Origin: Bostrychus sinensis
Taxonomy: Eukaryota; Chordata; Actinopteri; Gobiiformes; Eleotridae
Length of the DNA: 64,000 nucleotides
Direction of reading: 5' to 3'
Assembly (NCBI GenBank): GCA_020698575.1
Contig: CM036240.1
Coordinates: 22,342,711-22,406,710 of the forward strand
This document shows positions 10,324 through 22,400 of this stretch, piece by piece. Both the position numbers and the translations under genes were made by a program. Every line of letters starts with the position of its first letter. Position 1 is the stretch's first letter. A model generated the notes under the pieces. It ran no database searches, was not told where the DNA came from, and saw only the letters and a program-made list of their open reading frames with translations.

Positions 10324-13300
10324 TCAAACCACAGAGGAGGAGCTGGGGATGCCCTGGATGGTGGCACTAGTCGGAGTGCCACTGATGGCGTTGAAAATGT
10401 GAATTGAGTCCGGGAGAATGCTCTTCATGCTGTCTTCCACAGGACTGATCTGGAAAAAACAAAACAAAAACAAATACATTAAAATTAAATCATGCTGTGA
10501 TTATTAAAACATTATGATACTTAAGATAAATAGTGTCTGAAGGTAATTTGAAGGAGTAACAGGGGGGTTCTGTCCAGGTACTCAGACTTTCTCCCAACAT
10601 CCTAAGACATGCATGTGTTTAGGAGAATTGGTACATGTAAATTGGTACTACTGAATAAAAATAAAAGTGAATGGTTGCCTGTCACTATTTGGCTATTGTC
10701 CAGGATGTACCCCGCCTACTGCCCATAGCTGCAGGTATAGGCTTCAGCCACCTGCAAGCTTTGGGCCTCAGGTGAGGTGCACCCAGGACTGTGGCCAGTT
10801 AGTTGCAAGCACAATACCGTATAACAGACAACCTTTCATCCACAAACCCACAATCTTCTTGCTGAGAGGCAGAAGCGCTAACCACTCAGCCACCATGCAG
10901 CCCAAAATAACAAATATGAAAACAGAAAAACATTCACTACAAAATGCAACAGAAAATAACTCCAGCAAGAGTTAACCAAAACAAAAATGCAAACATATTG
11001 AAATAGTTATGAAAACATATATTCAGATATGTTCATTGATGAGCACACACAGCAGATTATGCACATTCATGCTCAGTTATTTACATGCAAAACATCAACA
11101 AATCAAATATGAATTGTTGATCCTGCCAGCTAAACAAGAATCGACAATCCAGTTAAAAATATATTTACAGGGCTTGACATTAACACAGATTAGGCCTAAC
11201 ACCATTTGGTATATAGAAATCCATCATGATTAAAGAAATAAAATTAATTTATACAAAATAACATGTTTTAAAAATGTGATTTCACATACACAGAGATACA
11301 ATTTAATCTGCCTGGGTAAATCTATATTTTAAATAACCATCCTTGTCCATACATATTTTATACTATAAAATTTACACAAAAACTTAACAAATTAAATTGT
11401 GACTAGTAAAAACATGAATTGGCTAACAACTTTGAGAAAGATTAGCCACAGAGGGAAGTGAGCAAAAAAGTTAATGTCAAGCCCAGTTCCTATGCACATC
11501 AGCGTGGAACTTTTTACTGATTGTAAAATATGTTAAGTTAAGATAACACTGCAGTGTGATCAGATAAAAAAAAAAAAAAAATTATGACACAACAGTATGT
11601 GAGGAAAGCAAAGAGCCTTAAAATATTTTTTGTAATAACATTAATTTAATAAATAAAATGTTGTAAAATGTACTTAAGACAGAGCAAATGTAAGAGTCTA
11701 TGTTTTTGCAAGATTTGCAAATACATATAAAATACATATACAAAGCATATTTTTCTCTGGCTGGACCAACATACACCATTTATTTTCACTGCATACTGTT
11801 CAAACTTTACCATCCATTCTGCTCATGTCAGCACAAGGAAGAGAAAACCGAGTTATCAATTATTACAAACATAAAGTGTGTAAGTCATGTGTTTCCTCCC
11901 TCCTTTTTGTAGTAAATGTTACCAACATAATTTATATATTTTATGAAAAATTTCAGAAACAATGCACCTACTTGCTCATGCATGATGATGGACAGTTCTC
12001 GGGCCAGGTCTCTGTAGTTGGCTTTCATCTCATCATGGTACTCCTGCTGGTCCTCTTTGATCAACCGCTCATTGATGCCCAAGCCTTGGCCACACGCCTC
12101 CACAAAATGCCTGCTCAAACCACATTGTGGAGATATAAGCACTAAAAACCCAGGAAATGCTAGTGACCTGCCATATGACCTCACCTGAAGACCTCTTTCA
12201 GCTGTTTGACCTTGTTATCAGGATACTTCTTGGCACAGGAATCATCCAGAAATGCTCTGGCATACGCTAGTGGCCCTGCATTAACCTGGAGGTAAAAACA
12301 GTCTAAGTCATATTTAGCCATAATTAATAAAGTTATGATGTATGTTAGGAACTGTAGCAGGCACCTGGACGCTGATGCTGCCCTGCAGTTTGAGCTGTAA
12401 GCGGATCATGTCCACTTCACTGGAGGAGCAGAGCTGTTTGATCTCAGCCACCTTCTTACTCATCTCATCTATGGCCACCTCGATGGGGCTCAGGTCTGTG
12501 TGGTGCTGATACATGACTGCGATACGCTTCTTTACATAGGGGAAGCAATGTGTGGCTGGGGAAGAGAAATAGAGTACACATATTACTCAGTTTGCAACAT
12601 GGAGGCGCATCTGCCTGTATACTGCACATGTATTAAAGGCTCCATAAAGATAAGAAGGCGGGTTTGAACTTTTGGAACTTGTGAATAATAAAAGTCTGAT
12701 TAAGAAAGGACCTTGACAAACAGCTGACACTTTCAGAATCTAATCAAGATTTACATTCAAGCACAGGATTTTTTTGCTGAGACAGCAGTTGTGGAAAATG
12801 TTAAAATGTTATTTTTCCTATATGCAAATACGTACAACCACAACTGCAAAGGTTAGGGCACTATGCAAAATGTTAACAAAACAGAATCCAATGGTTTGCT
12901 AATCTTATAAAACCATATTTTATTCACAATAGAACTTAAACATATTTTGCCACTTAAAATATATTAGCTCAATTTGAATTTGATGGCAGTAACACCTCAC
13001 AGAAATGAGCACAAGGGCAACAAAAGGCTGGAAATATAAATTATATAGGCCTACAGAAACACCTAGAGCAACAAGGTTGGTTAATTGACAACTTTTAAGT
13101 AAGATCCAAAACAAAATCACGACTGTTGGTTGTATGTAGTGCCACTTTAAGGCTAGAAGATCATGCGCATCCGATGCATCCAACATTTACAACAAAGACT
13201 GCCTAATTAATGTAATTAAGAGCATTTTCCTAAATGATTCTCTAGTTGTTTTTTGTACAATTTATACTTTGTATTTTCAGATCTCGCCTTTCTGTGTTGC

Positions 13301-16300
13301 TGCCATTAAATAAAAAAAAAAAAGCATTTTTGTGAATTTGTAAAATATTCTACTGTGAATAAAACTGATTTAAAAAAATTTTTTACAGAGAGACTTTGGC
13401 TTTAATTATACAGTAGCTATTAGATTTGTGTAATATTGGTAATTTTAATTATTGCGTTTTAAACTCTCATGACTTACTGGTTAGTATAGTCCTGCGTTTA
13501 CACTGCTCCTCCACACCACCCTGTCTTTTGCCTGATATGGTAAAGGGCATCTCAAAAACAAATCGGCGTATATTATGGCTCTTTTCAAAGTCAGTCTTCC
13601 GGTCCACTAACTCTTTCTCGTCCAGGTACGGCATTACGTGTGTCACTTGGATATATGCATACTTGGAGTCGAGATCCTTGGGGTTAATCTGCAAAAACAA
13701 ATTGTTATAGAATTTGATAGAGTTAAGCCAGTGTGGGGAGATTAAAAAAGCATTATTTAATGACTCTCACTCTGCCAGAGTCTTGAATCATCTTCACATT
13801 CTCCTGTCCAAATTTGTCAGAGTACAACTTTAGCAGCCTTTGGGAGATCTCTGACAGTGGGGTAAATTTGGGCTCTTTGTAGATGTATTCTTTACCATCT
13901 TCATCTTCAAAAAATCCCTAGAAAAAATATAAAAAATGTTCTGTAAATTTAATGGTCAAGAGATTTTGTAAAACAGGCAAAATGAAATAAAAATCAAAGC
14001 AAATATAAGCTGTCTATAGAGGTCTCACTATTATCTCCACAAATACACTTCTACCTAAAGACTAAAAACGTTTCTAGTCGTCAGTGAATGTTAAGTCTTA
14101 ATTAGTTGAGCCATGCATTTACCCAATTAGAAATTAAACTGATATTAGCTATTTTTTTAGGATTTTGCTACTACAATTAGAACAACACTACAGAGTTAAA
14201 GGGCTACATAAGAGACATCTGAGTTCATTAGGATGACAAGCACAACCTAAAACATCACTGCAGACCAACTGCAATGCCATGGATTTACCTCAGCATCTGA
14301 ATCAGTAAACTGGTAGTGCTACAGGAACATGAGTGACAAAAAATAAATTCAATGTTATTCAATACCTCTGGGTAGCTGCAAGACACACATCAATAAGTTG
14401 TAATATTGTGGAAAAGTCAATTTATTTACTGTATGTATTATTTGGATTCAATACACACAGTTAAATTTTTCAAATATTTCTTTGTTTTATTTGTAATGAT
14501 TATAGCTTACCTGACTTAAATTCACACCACAATATAGCTCAGTTGGTAAAGCATGCAACATAAACACAGAGCAACTACAGCGCACCTCAGTGTCATGGAT
14601 TTGAGCCCAATTCAGTTAACTACATTTTCACTGTGTGTACTGAATCTATATAACACATGTTTAACTTTTTAAATTTCACTTTTGCATGATATTCTGATTT
14701 ATTGATGTGCGCCAAGTAAAATTAAAAACACAATTGCTATTACAACTGAAGGAGATGGTCACAATAGCCTTGGCATTGAGAGCTCTACACAGCACACAGG
14801 TAGAAAGCCACAACTAATTTAATATAACTATACGGTTAATGTTTCTTTATATTAAAATTAGAAGGCCAAAGTAAAAGAAGCTAACAAAGTTTACATTTTA
14901 GCACTGCAAAAAATTTGAGCGGAAGACGGGCACCATGCAACACAGTCTCAAATATTGACCAGTCATTAGATAAGTAGTGGATTGAAGCACTTAAGCTATG
15001 GTTGGGAAGTGCAGTAATTTTTTAGCAGCAACAATACCACACAAAAGCTGCTTATAATACAGAAAAAAAAAAAAATAATAAAAAAAAATAAAAAAAATTA
15101 AAAGTTGGCCACTGCACAACTTACCGCGGCCTTTAAAGAAGAAAACAAACAAACAGAAGGATAATATAATGTTATTATACCGAGTGCCAAAGCTAGTGAT
15201 CATGCTTAAAAAAGCAGAAATGTTTCCTGTACTTATTGGGATATAGAATGTATACAAAAAGATAATAATATTTACCTGGCCAAAGAACGCCACTCTGAAG
15301 TAGGTTCCCAGTAGTCTTTTCCCAGTGTGCATGACTTCTGTCACTTTACTGTAAGCCCGATGTAGTGTATCATAGAGGTGGGCCAGTTTCTGTGCAGCAA
15401 GAAATTAGGAATCATTAGATTTTGGAGATTGTTTATAGAATGTACAGGAAGTTGAATCAAGGGGCCTACCTCGAAGTCCCTGCGCTTCTCATAAATGGGG
15501 ATTATGAGTTTGTAGATGTCAGAGATGAGCTCGTAGCGTTCAGCTTTCCACAGTCCATCTGCACACTCCTCTAACAGCTCCATGAGAACATCCTGAGAGA
15601 GCAAGAGTAATGATTAAATGATTATTAAAAAGTATAAGATGCTTTGGAATTTTACTTAGATGTAAACAATAGGACAGCACATTAAACAGTATAATAGATC
15701 ATTTTAAGTGCCATTTTCATTTATCCGACTAATAATTTACTAGCTACTAATTTATACTACTGATAAAATGTTATGTCTGAAAAATGATTATTATTTTTTT
15801 ATTAATTTAGTGATTAATAGATTAATAACAGGAACAGAAACAATGCAGATTTGTAGAACTTAGTGAAATGAAAATACCTCATTGAAATGGACGTCCTGCA
15901 TCCCTACATCCTCCATCATTGCTGCTTCCTCATCAATGTTTGGAGTCACAACACGAAATGTTGAACAGCCCTGTCTGAACATGCCTGCACACAGAGGAAA
16001 TTATATTAGTACCAACTAGATTAAATGCCTATACATACATAGCTGACAAAGTAAACTTGCCTTTTCTTTGTAGGTATTCTGCAACAAGTGCTGCGACATG
16101 CACATAACACATGGCTGCCTGTAAACATACAGAGAGTAAAAGTCGAGATGAATGTCTGTAAAGCCTAAACTCGTGTTAAAGTGATTTAGCACACACCTCT
16201 GACAGGTCACCGTTCTTCACATGAATGCGAGCCATGCTGTCAAGCCAGGTCTTACGTAGTTCAGGTGTACTGGCGTAGGACTTGGCCAGACTGTACTGTA

Positions 16301-16412
16301 GATCCACAAGCATCTCTGGATCTCTCTCATGCTCCTTCATCTGTGCTGTGGCCATCAAAACTGTCCTGATACGTTTGGTCAAATCCTTTACATCTGATGG
16401 GAATGCTGTGTT
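10324..16412 (-). CDS. dock9: dock9 C-terminal block: DHR2 catalytic domain and tail
   Basis: Exons 5'->3': 16197-16412, 16061-16118, 15878-15984, 15470-15592, 15276-15389, 15125-15130, 14289-14318, 13771-13917, 13478-13688, 12365-12555, 12185-12285, 11972-12110, 10324-10449. They encode about residue 1573 to the end. The domain opens with DVKDLTKRIRTVLMATAQMK and runs through YSLAKSYASTPELRKTWLDS, KAERYELISDIYKLIIPIYE, KEYIYKEPKFTPL, GGVEEQCKRRTILT and QVNAGPLAYARAFLDD; the last should be the loop that inserts a valine nucleotide sensor in DOCK9-type DHR2 domains. This is the GEF module for CDC42. The stop is TGA at 10324-10326. The short cassettes 15125-15130 and 14289-14318 join in frame. 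DOCK10 and DOCK11 (as recalled) lack these residues, so they may be optional here. Confidence 0.95.
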
Positions 16413-19400
16413 CTGTTCAGAAGCATAATAAAGATAATAGGAATACAAAAATTGTTGCACTAAACAACTTTTTAAGAAATTATAACTTTCTGACCTTAAT
16501 GGTTCTGTCGCTATTGGCACAGTTATTAATTATAGACAAAGACTGTTGGAACCGGGTGCTTCCTATTCCAATGACATCTGCAATCAACTGACTGACAGCA
16601 ATCACCACCTGAAAATTAATACTCACAATTAAAATGTGGTACTACATTCCCAGGTAGCTCAAAGTACTACTTTCTAACCTGTAAGTGTGTTCGAACAAAG
16701 GACTTGCGACCAGTGTAGTCAAAGTTGCTCTTCATAAGGAAGTACAGCAGATGAGCTGCATCACTGCGTATGGAGCTCAGCTTAGAGTTACAACACTTCA
16801 AGATTTCATAGCAAAATGCAGCACACATGTCGGCACGACCTTCAAAAAATGTGCAGGGAAACTACAAGACAAATCAAAGGCAATGTGTTAATTAGATTAA
16901 ATTCATCGTGTTTTTTTGTGTAAACATTTGCTAACATGTTGCATACCTTGTAGATGAAAGTGCGCAGTGAGGTAAAGACCTGCTTCAGTGCTGTTTCTGA
17001 TTGGTTGATCCTCAAAAAACATAAGTGGACTTCAAATACCTTCTTCATGAGTGGGCTGTGGCCATGGTCGGAGCACAGCTGAGTCTGAGCACAGAAAAGG
17101 GGAGATAGTAAATTATCTGAACAATCAAAAATGCAAAAAAATATGATCTTACCTTGAATCCCATGATGAAGACACTGAGTGTGTCCAGTACAGTAAGGCA
17201 GACTTCTGTTGCAATGTTTGCCTCCAGGAGTGACTGATTTAACACATCTGCATCTGAGTGACTGTACGCTGCAAAGTTAAACAAGTTGTTACAACCTCAG
17301 CATCAGATTGCAACAAGATCATTATATAGACATGTTAATATAAAGTTACTTTAAGATGATGCATATTTCATTCCAGAAGCATAATCTATGCACCAAATGT
17401 CAAGTTGTAGTGAAGTAAAAATGTGCATAGTATGAGAAAAGGGAAATAATTCATGCAGCGATCCTTTTGAAAGTTTTAAAGCAAACAATCTTTGGAATGA
17501 AACCCATCGTAACCTGTATGGCTAGCATCAGGTTAGAGACAATATAAAGTAGATAAAATTCTTGGATGAGCTGCATAGAAGTTTGAGGGCAGACTATGTA
17601 TAGTATATTGAAACAACATGCTCTGTTTAAAAAAATGGAAGAGCCAATAACAGTCGGCAAGTTTTCTGTCAACTGGTTCCACTCTTACCATGATCTACAG
17701 ATATTCCAAGAATACTTGAAATCTTTCTTACACTGAAAAAGCAAAGATACTTTATTACATACTGTCGTGCAACAGTCTGACCATACATCTCAACCCTTTG
17801 GTATTTCCCTATCAAAGTAACTTTGGCCTTGATTAAATTTGGTAAGTAATGGATTCATGTCTTCTAAAGCACTTTCTGGTCAGCCATGAGATGCATGGTT
17901 GGAAAATTAATAAGGGGATGTTGTCGCAAAAAGCATGAGTAGCCTGAGCAGGTCATGTAGACAATGCGATAGAAGGTGGTTTTCCTCTTGTTGAGAGGTA
18001 CATTTGATGACCTACTGAAGGACACACTTACTGTGGTTAAATGTGTATGAATTATCCAGGCTGCTGAGCTGCTGTAAGCGGGCATGCATCATTCCTGCCC
18101 TGTTACGGGACACAGGCAGAGTCTGAGACTTCCGCTCATGTGCTACAGGTCCTGCCCCATCCTGGTTCCTAATGAGGCAACAGCACAACGTTAGGTGAAT
18201 GATGGAGGCCTTTCAACACAGCCACCATAGGTTAACCAGGTTAGATGTTAAAAATACAGCACTCAAGTGAGAGTTCTGGCAGCTTTGTTGAAATACAGAC
18301 TTGAAAGAAAGATGTGAAGTTTAGATGCTGAATGTCATGCAAGTTATTAAATGTATTGCTCACACAGAATCTTAGCAGTGATTAATGTTTAAGCCATGCA
18401 TGTTAAGATAAGAGAGGCAAACGTTATGCAAGTCAACATGCACTTAGTTTGAGTTTGTCAGTTGCACCTTCAGTCTTACCCAGGCAGGAGAGGGCAGGAG
18501 CCGGGTTTATTTCATTATGTTAAACTTGTCAGCATTTAGGTGAACAGAAATAGAGACAGTGGTGGGAGGTTAGAGAAATTGAATACCCAAAGACCTCTGG
18601 GATTTAAGGCCAAAGCTCCACCAAGACAGCTATTTTAAGTATTTATAAAAAAACACAACAACTTTGTAACAGTAATACCACTTAAGGCATCTGTACTATG
18701 AAGAACAAAGTTATCACTGCATCCACTGGTTTAAATCACTTAACCTAAAAGGTGTAGTGGCACCACTTATCGACGAATCCATTTTCTACTGCTAGTTAGA
18801 AATAAAGATAAAAAACAAACAAACAAACAAACAAACAAAACAGACCACTCTTTGACATATTTGTTTTTTCTCATTTCTATAGTTTAAATGGATTAAATAT
18901 TTAAATATGTTTTTTATTGTGATTGGTCTATCATTACGAGCAGATTCATACTGTAATTAGATAATATTTGAATCTTAGCCCAGCAACTTTGAAACCACAG
19001 CTGTGACACCAGTAAGAATATTTCTAACTCGCTTCATAGTACACACACCCAGAAAGCATTTTTGTTCTGTACTGTAAAATTATTTTAGTATCCAGTGATG
19101 GGATACTAAAAAGAGTACCTTGCAATGTATCGCTTCCCCATGTATCTGAACTGATGAAGGCACACTCTAACAGGAAAGACACATTTATTACAATATGTAC
19201 TGCTCTGCTTCTGCAACTATCAGAAGAATCTCAGTAAAAGTCCTAAATGTCTTACTCTAACAGGGTGAAGAAGTCCATTAGATCAGCAGAAGAAGCTTTG
19301 TTCCAGTAAGTGAACAAAGCATCTGAAAAACATTATGGGCAGTTGTTAATTTACAATGACTAAATCTATAATGAGTTACATAGTGAATTGTAAAATGTTA

Positions 19401-22400
19401 AAAGATCTTACCTTCAGACATGCTTTTTAGCACATGTAAGAAGCACATGAGCAAACTCTTGATCTCAGTCTGGTCCAGTTTATCTCCCCTCATAAGGGGG
19501 TTGCCCAGAGTGGACGTGGGCTGGTTCTGAGGGGCACAAAGGTTGTTTAGCCACAGCAAAATTATAATCCCCTCAGGAGTATGGGCATTGACAAGAACAA
19601 ATTTCTGCTTGAAATAAACCATAGGACTAGGTTTTTGATTTAATTATATGTTTCTGCTGAATTACAAACTGTGAATCTGTTACTCTGAGTTTTTAGGGGT
19701 TGTGTTTTATGCATAGATTTGTTTATGTAGACAATGTGGCCTGCTCGAGCCTAGGCTTTGTAGGAAAAACAACACTGCTTGGCAACAATGTGCATCTTCC
19801 CCAACTAAAGAAAAGAGCAGAGTAGCGCAACAGCTCCACCAAGTTGCTGACTAAATACCAAAGACGTTTCTTTGCCAACATTTGGTGTGGACCCTGAAAA
19901 CTGTCTTCTAAAGGAAGACATGAGGTTATATAATTCTAGAGGCTCTTTGCAGAATAAAACTCTTTAGATTATACTCTCAAATGGTGCATGGAGTAATAAC
20001 TGTATTTGTCAGATTTCATATTTTCTTTGGACTTCAATATATTCAATTTGTCTAGGTTTTGATAAACTCTTTAAAGCACCCTATTTTTTTTATCTATTCC
20101 TTAAGGCACTGTTTTATCACAGGGATGGTATCAATAGAAGTCAAACAACTGCAAATAAAAGTAAAATAAACACAAATAAGGTACATAGCACACATTAAGG
20201 AAATCTCTTGAGATCACATGCTTATCAGCATCCAGAAAAAGACACAGATAAAGCCTATGGGGTTTGCGTTAGCCGCAAGGGAACAGAGGACCAAAGCCTG
20301 AGATTATCTGGCAGTAAAAGGGCTTAAGGTTCAACCACACACCACACACACTGTAACATTCCCAGGTGGGACATTCCTAAAGGAGACTGAGATGTTTGTA
20401 CTTGAAACGCAATGCTGGGCTGTGGTTCTGACACACATAGACTTAGACATAGACTTCTCAGGCCCCACAAAGAAGTGTGGGACATTGACAGAGTGTCTCT
20501 GTGTGAAAGTCTCCATCTGACAGCTGTGAGTTTTATAGGGCAATAGTACACAACAAATAATGTATTTTATGTACAAAGGTCTTGTAAAAATATGAAACCC
20601 ATGTAATATTTTGTAATATATGGACATTGTTGTATTGCATTTCCATGTGTGTACCTTGTCTAGCGAGTTGCCCTTGTCATTGCTCTTCTCTGGCAGACTG
20701 TTTCCAGAATCAGTGCTGATGAGGGAACCTCGTGAGTCTGCATTTCGCACCAGGTTAATGTTAGGAGTGGAGGACGTGTGAGGTGATACTGTGATGACAG
20801 ATTTATATTACTATCAAAAACAATCACTTATTTTTTTGTTTTGTTTTTAAGAGTTAATGCTCACCAGTGCCTGAGATGGCTCCAAACACATCTTTGTGCA
20901 AGCTGGTGTCCAAAAAAGTGCTGGATCTGGGAGGGGTCATCAAAGCATTGGTGAAGACAGACTCTTCCTTACCATTCTAAAAACACATAAAGAGCAGTTT
21001 GATAAGCAAGAAAAGAATGGCAATTAAGACAATGTTGTGGTAAGTGTTTAGCATGTGGCTCAGTAGGGAAACAGAATATACAGTGCTACATCAAAAATGA
21101 AAATATCACAGAAAACTCAATGTGTTTTCTTTTGTTCAGCTAAAAGTAAAATGTATATGTTATAGGTTCAGTACACATTGATATTCTCTAGCATTCATTT
21201 TATTTATTTTAGTTGTGATGATTATGGTTTACTGTTAATGAAATCCAAAATTCAGTATCTCATAGGATAATTTACAGGTACCTATATAAAATATTACATC
21301 GTTGTAATCATCACAATTAAAATAAATACACTCTGTGTGTACTATATTTACAATATATACTGACTTTTTGAATGAAACTACTCAAATACTTTCTACCATA
21401 CTTTAGTTCGCTGATGCAGAGTTCAAGCTTAAACCACAAGATGGCGCCCTTACATTGTTGGAATGGTTGACTACAAAAGGGGAAACCTCCTTCACATTAA
21501 GCCTGTTGACGTTCTCCTGAAGCAGACCAAACAAGGGGAGGTACAGAGTGGCCAGTCTGGCCTGTTGGCTCTGAAAAACAATAAGCCCCCTTAGAAGAAG
21601 CCCAAAAGATCAAAATATGACAGATCAGGCCACAGTATTTACTATACCTTTGAGGTATAGCGGTCATCAAATGTGTGCTTGATCATCAGGTTCTTCAGCA
21701 CATGGATAGATATCTGACGGATATCTCTGAACTCCTGCAGTGCCGCACTGACCTCCCTAAGGAGCAGTCCGACCAGGAAGTGATTTTTACAGAAGTCATC
21801 TGTCAGTGAGTAATCTAGCTGGAAATCTGCCGGGACAAGCAGGACAACGAGGAGATTAGAAGTAGATGACAAGGAGTTTAAGAATGGGCCACATAACATA
21901 TAGTACTACAAAAATATACACTATAGAAAATGTACTTTAATATATACTTGTCTAACAAAGTGTAAACAGAGAGCAGCAGGCAGGCTCAGACTTTCATGTT
22001 TGACAGATTCAGGTTGTGTGAGAACTGCTGTTCCACATCAGCTTTGATTATTGTGGACAAATAGGATTAAAGCGAGTGATTGAACAGAGGCAGATGTCCT
22101 CACAAGGGTTTACTTGCAGGAACACCAAGTAAAGCAATCACACACAATATTTAGTGTCTCTAAAACCTGTAGTGCAAGGTTACAAACCTCCCAAATCAGA
22201 CCAAAGTTTTCAACCTGAAATGTCTACATCTTACTTGGATAGTTGATCTTTTGACATTGAAAGCAACAATGGATTATGATTCTGTTCGGATTAGAAAAGA
22301 CGGACTAAGATTAGACTGATGTCCGCAGGTGACATACAGGCAGCACACCTTTCACCTACCTACTGGAGTATCAGACTCCATCGTATCATATGGAGATAAT

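Noticed and set aside
11825..12145. 106-codon plus-strand open frame
   Set aside because: Shadow of dock9 exon 11972-12110, whose minus-strand frame matches the DHR2 C-terminus.
14525..14620. Functional tRNA gene
   Set aside because: A- and B-box words are present, but no acceptor stem pairs and the middle is disrupted.
18815..18840. CRISPR-like or other regulatory direct repeats
   Set aside because: Plain CAAA microsatellite; this is a vertebrate nuclear region.
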